From positions 1-64,000 of the forward strand of contig CAPGBJ010000041.1 of NCBI GenBank assembly GCA_948616425.1: a DNA stretch of 64,000 nucleotides, in the 5' to 3' direction. Positions 6,479 through 13,633 of this stretch are shown here, piece after piece; the first letter of the stretch is position 1; every line of letters begins with the position of its first letter. The position numbers and the translations under genes were made by a program. The notes beneath the pieces are model-generated. The model saw nothing but the letters and a program-made list of their open reading frames with translations, did not search any database and had not been told where the DNA came from. The stretch is from an uncultured Oscillospiraceae bacterium (lineage in GTDB: Bacteria; Bacillota; Clostridia; Oscillospirales; Oscillospiraceae).

Positions 6479-9118
6479 TTGGGCGGAGACCATAAAAATA
6501 AGCCGGTGAAGCGGTTGTGTATCGGTCTGCTGGCCCATGTGGACGCGGGCAAGACCACCCTGTCTGAGGGCCTTTTGTACCTCAGCGGCGCGGTGCGCAG
6601 ACTGGGCCGGGTGGACCACGGGGACGCCTTTCTGGACACCGACGCCCAGGAGCGGGAGCGGGGGATTACCATTTTCGCCAAGCAGGCGGAGCTCACCTGG
6701 GGGGATACCGCCCTCATCCTGTTGGACACCCCGGGACACGTGGACTTCTCCGCCGAGATGGAGCGCACCCTGTCCGTGCTGGACTGCGCCGTGCTGGTCA
6801 TCAGCGGCACCGACGGCATCCAGGGCCACACCAGCACCCTGTGGCGGCTGCTGGCGGGACACGCCATCCCCACCTTCCTCTTCGTCAACAAGATGGACCT
6901 GGCGGGGGCGGACCGGGACGCCCTCCTGGCCCAGCTCCAGGACAAACTTGACGGCGGCTGTCTGGACTTCTCCGGGGGGCTGGAGCCTGTCCAGGAGGAC
7001 CTGGCCTCCCTGGACGAGGGGTTGATGGACCAGTATCTGGAGGGGGGAACGGTCACGGCCGGGGACGCCGCCGCTCTGGTGGCCCGGCGGCTGGTCTTCC
7101 CCTGCTTCTTCGGTTCGGCGCTGAAGCTGGAGGGGGTGGAGGCGCTGCTGGACGGCCTGTCCCAGTACACCCTGCCCTCTGTCTATTCTCCGGACTTCGG
7201 GGCGCGGGTCTTCAAGATCACCCGAGATGGGGGCGACCGGCTCACCCATGTGAAAATCACCGGCGGGTCCCTCAAGGTCCGTACCATGCTGGGGGAGGAG
7301 AAGGTCAATCAAATTCGCCTTTACTCCGGGGCCAAATACCAGACCTTAGACGAGGCCCCTGCCGGGACGGTGTGCGCCCTGACCGGCCTGACCAGAACCC
7401 GACCGGGGGACGTCTTTGGGGCGGAGCCCCCCGCCGCCGAGCCCGAGCTAGAGCCGGTACTGACCTATCAGGTGATTATCCCCCCCGCCTGCGATGTCCA
7501 CACCATGCTGCGCAATCTCCGCCAGCTGGAGGAGGAGGACCCCCAGCTCCGGGTGGTGTGGAACGAGGCCCTGGGGGAGATCCACATACAGCTGATGGGG
7601 GAGATCCAGCTGGAGGTGCTCACCCGCCTGATCCAGGAGAGATTTGGGGTGGAGGTCTCCTTCGGCGCGGGTAACATCGTTTACCGGGAGACCATCACTG
7701 GCCCGGTGGAGGGGGTGGGCCACTTTGAGCCTTTGCGCCACTACGCCGAGGTGCACCTGCTCTTGGAGCCCGGGCCCCGGGGCAGTGGGCTGGCGCTGTC
7801 CTCCGCCTGCCCTACCGACCAGCTGGACCTGAACTGGCAGCGGCTGATTTTCACCCACCTGCTGGAGAAACGGCACCGGGGGGTGCTCACCGGGTCGCCT
7901 ATCACAGATGTGAAGATCACCCTGGTGGCCGGCCGGGCCCACGTGAAGCACACCGAGGGGGGCGACTTCCGCCAGGCCACCTACCGGGCGGTGCGTCAGG
8001 GGCTGATGCAGGCGGACAGCATCCTGCTGGAGCCCCACTATGATTTTTCTTTGGAGCTCCCACCCGACTGCGTGGGCCGGGCCATAAACGATCTTCAGAC
8101 CATGGGGGGCAGTGTGGAAGGGCCGGAGCAAGAGGGGGAGCTTTCCCTGCTCACCGGCCACGCCCCGGTGGCCGGCCTGCGGGACTACTGGCGGGAGGTG
8201 GCCGCCTACACCCGGGGCCGGGGGCGGCTGTCCTGTGCACTCAGGGGGTACGAGCCCTGCGCCGACCAGGAGGAGGTGGTCTCCCGCCTGGCCTACGACC
8301 CGGAGCGGGATGTGGAGAATCCGCCCGACTCGGTCTTCTGCTCCCACGGGGCGGGGGTGATCGTCAAGTGGAATGAGGTCCAAGACCACATGCACGTGGA
8401 CAGCGGCCTGCGCCTGGGGATGGAGTCGGTTCAGCCGGAGCCCGCCGCCCCCGCAGGGGGACAGCGGTCCTGCCAGGGGGGCAGCCTGGAACAGGACAGG
8501 GAGCTGTTGGCCGTCTTCGAGCGGACCTACGGAAAGGTGGAGCGGGAAGCCGCCTTCCAGCCCCAGAGGAGGCCCGCCCGCACCAGCTTGGACGAGGGAA
8601 AGTACGCCATCCGGGAGCAGAAAACCGGCCCGGAATACCTCCTTGTGGACGGCTATAACATTATTTTTGCCTGGGACGAGCTCACCCAGCTGGCCCGGCA
8701 GGACATGGCCGCCGCCCGTGGGGCGCTGGAGGACATTTTGTCCAACTACCAGGGGTTTCGAAAGTGTGTTGTGATTCTGGTGTTCGACGCCTACAAGGTA
8801 AAAGGGAACCCCGGGTCGGTGGAGAAGAAGGACAACATCTACGTGGTCTACACCAAGGAGGCCGAGACGGCGGACTCCTACATCGAAAAGGTCACCTACG
8901 ATCTGGGCAGGGACCACCGGGTCCGGGTGGCCACCTCCGACGCCCTGGAGCAGCTCATTATCTTGGGCCACGGGGCCCTGCGGCTGTCCGCCCGGGCTTT
9001 TCAAGCGGAGATCGAGCAGGTCCAGGGTGAGATATCCACCCTGGTGGCCAAACTGAACCGGCGCAATCCCGGGGATCGAAAGCTGAAGCACACCGCAAAG
9101 ATTGTTGAGAAATCGTAG
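6479..9118 (+). CDS. TetM/EF-G-like ribosomal GTPase fused to a YacP/Rae1-type NYN domain
   Basis: 879 residues if translation begins at TTG 6479, 8 bases after AGAGGGGAGG; an in-frame TTG at 6437 lacks such a site. The first ~690 residues are a translation-factor GTPase of the TetM/TetW class: LLAHVDAGKTTLSEG (G1), RERGITI (G2), LLDTPGHVDFSAEM (G3), FVNKMDLAG (G4), then EF-G domain II-V regions. From about residue 718 an NYN (PIN-like) domain follows: EYLLVDGYNIIFAW, VVILVFDAYKV, EAETADSYIEKVTYDLG, VRVATSDALEQ, with the acidic residues of the nuclease site present. The Bacillus YacP homologue (Rae1) cuts mRNA in the ribosomal A site. The fusion suggests a factor that docks in the A site and carries a nuclease there; tetracycline protection is an alternative. 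Convergent neighbour downstream. Confidence 0.9.
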   Translation: MGGDHKNKPVKRLCIGLLAHVDAGKTTLSEGLLYLSGAVRRLGRVDHGDAFLDTDAQERERGITIFAKQAELTWGDTALILLDTPGHVDFSAEMERTLSVLDCAVLVISGTDGIQGHTSTLWRLLAGHAIPTFLFVNKMDLAGADRDALLAQLQDKLDGGCLDFSGGLEPVQEDLASLDEGLMDQYLEGGTVTAGDAAALVARRLVFPCFFGSALKLEGVEALLDGLSQYTLPSVYSPDFGARVFKITRDGGDRLTHVKITGGSLKVRTMLGEEKVNQIRLYSGAKYQTLDEAPAGTVCALTGLTRTRPGDVFGAEPPAAEPELEPVLTYQVIIPPACDVHTMLRNLRQLEEEDPQLRVVWNEALGEIHIQLMGEIQLEVLTRLIQERFGVEVSFGAGNIVYRETITGPVEGVGHFEPLRHYAEVHLLLEPGPRGSGLALSSACPTDQLDLNWQRLIFTHLLEKRHRGVLTGSPITDVKITLVAGRAHVKHTEGGDFRQATYRAVRQGLMQADSILLEPHYDFSLELPPDCVGRAINDLQTMGGSVEGPEQEGELSLLTGHAPVAGLRDYWREVAAYTRGRGRLSCALRGYEPCADQEEVVSRLAYDPERDVENPPDSVFCSHGAGVIVKWNEVQDHMHVDSGLRLGMESVQPEPAAPAGGQRSCQGGSLEQDRELLAVFERTYGKVEREAAFQPQRRPARTSLDEGKYAIREQKTGPEYLLVDGYNIIFAWDELTQLARQDMAAARGALEDILSNYQGFRKCVVILVFDAYKVKGNPGSVEKKDNIYVVYTKEAETADSYIEKVTYDLGRDHRVRVATSDALEQLIILGHGALRLSARAFQAEIEQVQGEISTLVAKLNRRNPGDRKLKHTAKIVEKS

Positions 9119-9142
9119 GAGGCCGCCCCCGGGGGCGGCCTC
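9119..9142. terminator. 24-base perfect palindrome between convergent genes
   Basis: GAGGCCGCCCCC and its reverse complement GGGGGCGGCCTC directly abut, immediately after the stop codon. There is no clear U-run, so termination is likely only partial; it serves the plus-strand gene and the convergent hydrolase gene. Confidence 0.55.
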
Positions 9143-9151
9143 TCCGCTGTG

Positions 9152-10222
9152 TCACAGGGAACGTAGGGCCGCCCCGGCCAGGCGGGTCAGGGAGGTTGTC
9201 AGGGTGAGCAGGTCCTTCCCATCCACATCCTTGACAGCACGGAGCGCGGCGGCCAGATTTTGAGGTTCCAAGGCCTCCCGAACCGTGCTGGCGTCCCCGG
9301 AGGACAACAGCTCGTAGAGGGTATCCGCCACCGTCTCCCGCTGGGCGTTGGTCAGCCCAGACAGCCAGTCTTTCAAGGTCCGGTCGATGAGACGACTGCC
9401 GGCGGAGACCTCCTCCAGCCTGACGAAGTCCCCTCCCAGTACCTGCCAGGAGTAGAGGTCGTGCTGAAACAACCCCCTTTGATCGCTGTCTACCACCGTG
9501 TGGGGCTCCTCATGGGTCAACAGCAGCCCTACCACCGAGGACTTGGGCACAAAGCTGCGGATACGGGTGCGTAGTTCCTGATAACCTGGCCGGGCCAGGA
9601 GATAGGAGGTAAAGCCGGGGCCGTCGAAGGAATATACGGACTTGATGCGGTCTCTGGCCTTCATAGGGGACAGAGAGGCGCCGGCAATTGCCAGATTGCC
9701 CCCCTTAGAGTGTCCCGCCAGGTGCAGAGGGCCAGAGAATTGTTCGGCACACTCCTGCACATACGCTGCGGCCTCCAACTGAGCGGGGACCAGATCCAGA
9801 AAGCTCAGGTTGAAGTCCTCCTTCCAGCCCACTAGAGTGCCGTCAGTGCCCCGAAAGACCAGACAGGCGGAACCGTCCCCCACCAAGACGGCCAGAGCGG
9901 CAAACTGAGTTTCCTCCTTGGGGACGAAGCGGTCGGTCTGGCAGGCCAGCCCCATAGAGGCAAAACGGGGGGCATCCGCCAGGACGCGAAGGAGTTTTAG
10001 GTCATTCTCACACCGGAATCTCCCCTGTTGGACAGCAGGAAGGGAGAGGTATTGTTTTGCGGCCTGACCCAGCGGGATAGGGGACCTCAGTCTGCCGGGG
10101 ATTATGCTGTCAAAGTGTACATAGGCCAGGGCGGACAGAACCAGGGTGTCCACCGTGCCAAAGGGGACCTGTTTTAGGGACAAATCTCCCCTCCAGGCCA
10201 GATAATCCAAAAGGTTTCCCAC
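9152..10222 (-). CDS. Mbeg1-like / DUF2974 alpha/beta-hydrolase
   Basis: 356 residues from GTG 10222; AAAAGGAGA lies 8 bases ahead of it but overlaps too closely an ATG three codons further up. The fold signals are LVFRGTDGT and WKEDF, then the nucleophile elbow GHSKGGNLA and YSFDGPGF, matching the family of Clostridia hydrolases known as Mbeg1-like or DUF2974. The serine of GHSKGG would be the nucleophile; the substrate is not known. No signal peptide is visible, so a cytoplasmic location is likely. It is a monocistronic minus-strand gene facing the TetM-like gene and divergent from spoIIID. Confidence 0.8.
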   Translation of the reverse strand: MGNLLDYLAWRGDLSLKQVPFGTVDTLVLSALAYVHFDSIIPGRLRSPIPLGQAAKQYLSLPAVQQGRFRCENDLKLLRVLADAPRFASMGLACQTDRFVPKEETQFAALAVLVGDGSACLVFRGTDGTLVGWKEDFNLSFLDLVPAQLEAAAYVQECAEQFSGPLHLAGHSKGGNLAIAGASLSPMKARDRIKSVYSFDGPGFTSYLLARPGYQELRTRIRSFVPKSSVVGLLLTHEEPHTVVDSDQRGLFQHDLYSWQVLGGDFVRLEEVSAGSRLIDRTLKDWLSGLTNAQRETVADTLYELLSSGDASTVREALEPQNLAAALRAVKDVDGKDLLTLTTSLTRLAGAALRSL

Positions 10223-10270
10223 TGCGCACATCTCCTTTTCTCCAGTCTATTCCCCAGTGGGAAAAGGGCT

Positions 10271-10298
10271 CATATCTGTTCTGAAGACCGCATAGGAT
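10271..10298 (+). promoter_or_regulatory. Sigma-E type promoter of spoIIID
   Basis: CATATC (10271-10276) and CATAGGAT (10291-10298) are 14 bases apart, close to the sigma-E pattern of an ATA-rich -35 and CATACAAT -10. spoIIID is a sigma-E gene in Bacillus, which supports the reading. Confidence 0.5.
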
Positions 10299-10340
10299 GG
10301 AACAGCAAGAGTCGGGGAGTGTTGTGCTTTGAAAGGAAAC

Positions 10341-10577
10341 ATGGAGGAACGTGCTGAACGTCTGGCGCTCTTCATTCTAGAGAATCGGACCACAGTGCGG
10401 GCCGCGGCACAAAAGTTTGGAATCAGCAAGAGCTCGGTACATAAGGACTTATCCGAACGTCTGCCCACCTTTAACCGGTCGCTCTACCTCCAGGTGAAAG
10501 AGGTGCTGGAGCAGAACAAGGCGGAGCGTCACATACGGGGAGGCATTGCCACACGGAAGAAATACAAAGGAGCTTGA
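10341..10577 (+). CDS. spoIIID: Sporulation transcriptional regulator SpoIIID
   Basis: 78 residues from ATG 10341, with GAAAGGA ahead of it; a TTG 12 bases upstream is less likely. The sequence follows Bacillus SpoIIID closely: ERAERLALFILENRTTVRAA, AQKFGISKSSVHKDLSERLP (the helix-turn-helix), and RHIRGGIATRKKYKG (basic C-terminal helix). SpoIIID is a mother-cell DNA-binding protein that modulates sigma-E genes and prepares the switch to sigma-K. It stands alone, behind a possible sigma-E promoter and ahead of a terminator. Confidence 0.95.
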   Translation: MEERAERLALFILENRTTVRAAAQKFGISKSSVHKDLSERLPTFNRSLYLQVKEVLEQNKAERHIRGGIATRKKYKGA

Positions 10578-10616
10578 AAAAAAGAGCGGGCACATCTTGT
10601 GCTTCGCTCTTTTTTG
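10578..10616 (+). terminator. Terminator of spoIIID
   Basis: GAGCGGGCAC pairs with GTGCTTCGCTC with two mismatches, flanked by an A-run and TTTTTTG; it begins right after the stop codon. Confidence 0.85.
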
Positions 10617-10629
10617 TGATAAAATCACA
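10597..10629 (+). promoter_or_regulatory. Promoter of thyA with a palindrome over the -10
   Basis: TTGTGC (10597-10602), 17 bases, TAAAAT (10620-10625). The palindrome TGTGAT-AAA-ATCACA (10615-10629) covers the -10, as an operator would. The -35 lies within the spoIIID terminator. Confidence 0.6.
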
Positions 10630-10664
10630 CGAAAAGTTTAGAAGATTGAGAGGACAATACAGAG

Positions 10665-11495
10665 ATGAGCTACGCCGACCAGGTATTTATTCAGAACTGT
10701 AGAGATATTTTGTCCCAGGGTGTCTGGGATACAGACCGGGAGGTGCGCCCCCGCTGGGAGGACGGCACTCCCGCTCACACCGTGAAGTGCTTCGGTGTGG
10801 TCAATCGGTATGATCTGCGCCGGGAGTTCCCCATTCTCACTGTCCGCAGGCAGTTTATTCGATCTGCTGTGGATGAGCTGCTGTGGATTTGGCAGAAGAA
10901 GTCCAACAATATCCGGGACCTGAACAGCCATGTCTGGGACGCCTGGGCGGACGAGAACGGCTCCATTGGCAAGGCCTACGGCTATCAGCTGGGGGTAAAG
11001 CATCACTATCCCCAGGGGGACATGGATCAGGTGGACAAGCTGCTTTGGGACTTAAAGCACGACCCCGCCTCCCGGCGTATCCTGGCCATCATGTACAACC
11101 ACCATGATCTGAGTGAAATGGCGCTCTACCCCTGCGCCTACTCCATGACCTTCAATGTGTCCGGGAACACCTTGAACGCCATCTTAAACCAGCGATCTCA
11201 GGACATGCTCACTGCCAACGGCTGGAATGTGATGCAGTACGCCGTCCTTCTCCATATGATTGCCCAGGTCACCGGATTTCAGGCCGGGGAACTGGTCCAT
11301 GTCATCGCTGACTGCCATATCTATGACCGCCACATCCCGGTGGTGGAGGAACTGATTGCCCGTACCCCCTTCGATGCGCCAAAATTCAGTCTGGACCGGG
11401 GGGTCACGGATTTCTACGACTTTACCCCCGCCAGTGTCACCCTGGAGGGCTATCAGGCCCACCCCCTGGAGGGGAAGATTCCCGTGGCGGTTTGA
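10665..11495 (+). CDS. thyA: Thymidylate synthase
   Basis: 276 residues. It converts dUMP to dTMP using 5,10-methylene-tetrahydrofolate, giving dihydrofolate. Visible motifs are ELLWIWQKKSNNIRDL, WADENGSIGKAYGYQL, the catalytic cysteine in ALYPCAYSMTF, LNQRSQDMLTANGWNVMQYA (dUMP binding) and HVIADCHIYDRHIPV. Length is normal for ThyA. Dihydrofolate reductase follows about 80 bases downstream, the classic pairing that regenerates the folate oxidised by this enzyme. Confidence 0.97.
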   Translation: MSYADQVFIQNCRDILSQGVWDTDREVRPRWEDGTPAHTVKCFGVVNRYDLRREFPILTVRRQFIRSAVDELLWIWQKKSNNIRDLNSHVWDAWADENGSIGKAYGYQLGVKHHYPQGDMDQVDKLLWDLKHDPASRRILAIMYNHHDLSEMALYPCAYSMTFNVSGNTLNAILNQRSQDMLTANGWNVMQYAVLLHMIAQVTGFQAGELVHVIADCHIYDRHIPVVEELIARTPFDAPKFSLDRGVTDFYDFTPASVTLEGYQAHPLEGKIPVAV

Positions 11496-11572
11496 CCTTA
11501 GGGGGCGCGGGAGTGCCCTGCGGCCATTTGGTTGGGGGGATGGATGCCCCTGAAAAGAGAGAGGGTTTTGCC

Positions 11573-12052
11573 ATGAAGGTAATCGTTGCTGTGGACCAGA
11601 ACTGGGCCATTGGAAGAGACGGCGAACAGCTGCTCTACCTATCAGAGGATCTGAGACGATTTAAAGCCATGACGTTGGGCCATCCGGTGATTCTGGGACG
11701 GAAGACCCTGGCCACTTTTCCCGGCGGACGTCCGCTGAAGGGGCGGCGTAATTTAATTTTGTCCCGGAATCCAGACTTTGGCCCGGAGGGGGCGGAGGTG
11801 TTTCAGAGCCTGCCGGCTGTGTTGGCCGCGGCTCCCGAGGATGCTTTTGTCATTGGCGGCGCCTCGGTGTACACGGCCCTGTTGGACCGGTGCGACACCG
11901 CCTATGTGACGAAGATCAAAACAGCCTTTCCAGAGGCTGACTGTTGGTTTCCCAACCTGGACCGACTCCCGGAATGGAAGATTTTGGAGGAGGGCCCGGA
12001 GTTGGAGGAAAAAGGTGTCAAATTCTGCTATTTGACTTACCAGAGGATATGA
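11573..12052 (+). CDS. folA: Dihydrofolate reductase
   Basis: 159 residues from ATG 11573, after AAAAGAGAGAGGG. The enzyme reduces dihydrofolate to tetrahydrofolate with NADPH. Motifs: MKVIVAVDQNWAIGRDGEQL, with the acidic residue of the active site replaced in position by the SEDLRRFK helix, HPVILGRKTLATFPGGRPL, NLILSRN and FVIGGASVYTALLDRCD (NADPH-binding GGxxxY). Co-transcribed with thyA and closed by a strong terminator. Earlier in-frame starts reach back to the thyA stop but lack similarity. Confidence 0.95.
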   Translation: MKVIVAVDQNWAIGRDGEQLLYLSEDLRRFKAMTLGHPVILGRKTLATFPGGRPLKGRRNLILSRNPDFGPEGAEVFQSLPAVLAAAPEDAFVIGGASVYTALLDRCDTAYVTKIKTAFPEADCWFPNLDRLPEWKILEEGPELEEKGVKFCYLTYQRI

Positions 12053-12053
12053 G

Positions 12054-12083
12054 AAAACCGCCTCGATTGAGAGGCGGTTTTTT
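12054..12083. terminator. Bidirectional terminator between folA and the XpaC-like gene
   Basis: AAAACCGCCTC pairs with GAGGCGGTTTT around GATTGA and is followed by T-runs on either strand. Confidence 0.9.
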
Positions 12084-12085
12084 CA

Positions 12086-13279
12086 TTACAGTCCCAGTGT
12101 GAGACCCTCTTGATCGGACAAACCGTCCTTGGCCAGCATTCGTTCCAGTACCTCCACATCGGTGGTGATATCCATAGCGTCCCCCTGGAAGAGAAGATCC
12201 AATTGTTTCTCGAATCCCTCCACTACTTTGTCCATCATCCCCTCGATGCGCTGCATCGCGGCAGTGATGTTCTCGCCGGCCACCTCCTGGGCCTCCAACT
12301 GGCCGTAGGCCCGAAGGATTTTCAGCGTGGTGGGCAGGTAGTAGCTCAAAAAGCTGTGAAGCTGAGGGGCCTTTGCCGGGTGGGTTTTCTGGTAGTCCAA
12401 AATTCTGGCGGTGATCACGCCAATTCGGTCGATTTGGGCGGACATCTTCTCGTCGGCAATGGCGTCGTTGACCGCCCTGATCTCCGCTAAGATGGTGTTT
12501 TCGTCCTCTTTAGCGGGGGGAGGGGGAGCGGGTTGCTCTTTAGAATGCTCGCTCACGCCGCCGCCGGAGATGACCAGCCGGTCCCCGCCGTAGTCTAAAA
12601 AGCCGTGGGGAAACAGACCGTCGTCCAGCATGTCGGCCAGATCGTCCCGAACTTTGTCGGGGGAGCGGCCGGTGGCGGAGGACAGGGCTGAGATGGATAC
12701 CGAACTCTGCTGGCCGATCATGGCCAGGTAGCTGCGGTAGCGGCTGGCCTGCTTTCGTTTGCGCAGGCCGGCCCATATTCCGCCCAGACCGGCAGCGGCA
12801 CAGCAGGGCAGAACCATCAGACCCATCAGTTCTTCAATAAAGAAGGCGAAATCGCCGTTGAACAGCCAAAACAGGGGGTCGCCAAGGCTGCTGATAAAGG
12901 CGATCAGACAGCCGGCAGCGAGAGCGGCCCCCGCAATGGCCATCTGTTTGCCCTTTCGGTCCATCTCAGTCGGCAAGTCCCGGAAGACAGATTTTTTCTT
13001 TCCAGCTTTGGGCGCGGACTTTTTTAAGACCGGGGCCTCCCGGCCGGTGACATCCTGAGAGGCGGTGCGGGCGCCCATGGGCGCCTGGCCATATTGCTGC
13101 TCGTAGTAGGGGTGGCGGCCCTGTTTTTTGCGCTTTTTCTCTTTGCTCTCCCCGTTCAATGCCTTAATCACGATCATCAGCACGCCGACCGGAGCGGCGA
13201 TTCCAGTAAAAATCAATCCGAGAGCGATGAGCCAATAGATGGCGTCGTTATTTTTCTGATTTCCTTGATAGTCAGACAT
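12086..13279 (-). CDS. XpaC-like (5-bromo-4-chloroindolyl phosphate hydrolysis family) membrane protein
   Basis: 397 residues from ATG 13279. A hydrophobic helix at about 12-38 (YWLIALGLIFTGIAAPVGVL) is followed by a charged linker, two more membrane helices around 115-170, a possible winged-helix segment (AMIGQQSSVSISALSSATGR), and a C-terminal helical region (ILDYQKTHPAKAPQLHSFLS, YYLPTTLKILRAYGQLEAQ) that matches the XpaC/YceG family. That family often partners TelA-like proteins; none is nearby. Catalysis has not been shown for the family to my knowledge, so the name is descriptive. A longer reading upstream would cross the promoter. Confidence 0.7.
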   Translation of the reverse strand: MSDYQGNQKNNDAIYWLIALGLIFTGIAAPVGVLMIVIKALNGESKEKKRKKQGRHPYYEQQYGQAPMGARTASQDVTGREAPVLKKSAPKAGKKKSVFRDLPTEMDRKGKQMAIAGAALAAGCLIAFISSLGDPLFWLFNGDFAFFIEELMGLMVLPCCAAAGLGGIWAGLRKRKQASRYRSYLAMIGQQSSVSISALSSATGRSPDKVRDDLADMLDDGLFPHGFLDYGGDRLVISGGGVSEHSKEQPAPPPPAKEDENTILAEIRAVNDAIADEKMSAQIDRIGVITARILDYQKTHPAKAPQLHSFLSYYLPTTLKILRAYGQLEAQEVAGENITAAMQRIEGMMDKVVEGFEKQLDLLFQGDAMDITTDVEVLERMLAKDGLSDQEGLTLGL

Positions 13280-13302
13280 TTCGTGCCCCCCCACATCATA
13301 GT

Positions 13303-13331
13303 ACCATACTACTATATCAGAAATTTCACAA
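13303..13331 (-). promoter_or_regulatory. Promoter of the XpaC-like gene
   Basis: On the minus strand TTGTGA (13326-13331), 17 bases, TATGGT (13303-13308), 24 bases before the start codon. Confidence 0.5.
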
Positions 13332-13505
13332 AAAGGAATTGATTTTTTCTTAAAATTCAGTGAAGAGCGGTTCCCTTTTCTGCTATCATAGCGCATGGAG
13401 GAACAAATGTAAATGGCTGTCGGCCAATTTTTCCTGGAGCGGCCTGGGAAAGGGAGGAAAAAGGTACACTTGTAACTAATCTGTAATTATTTCATAGGGT
13501 ACCCG

Positions 13506-13514
13506 TGTTATAAT
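13506..13514 (+). promoter_or_regulatory. Extended -10 promoter of the VanW gene
   Basis: TGTTATAAT at 13506-13514 is an extended -10 (TG-N-TATAAT); no good -35 is present. The rest of 13332-13505 shows nothing recognisable. Confidence 0.5.
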
Positions 13515-13633
13515 ATATGACTGGTGTGGTCTGCCGCGCTGAAATGATTTTTGTGTTGAGCCGCTCCGGTCCGCGGTCGAAAAAAGAGATAGATATTTGA
13601 CCCCGGATGGGGCTTTGGAAGGGAATGAATGTG

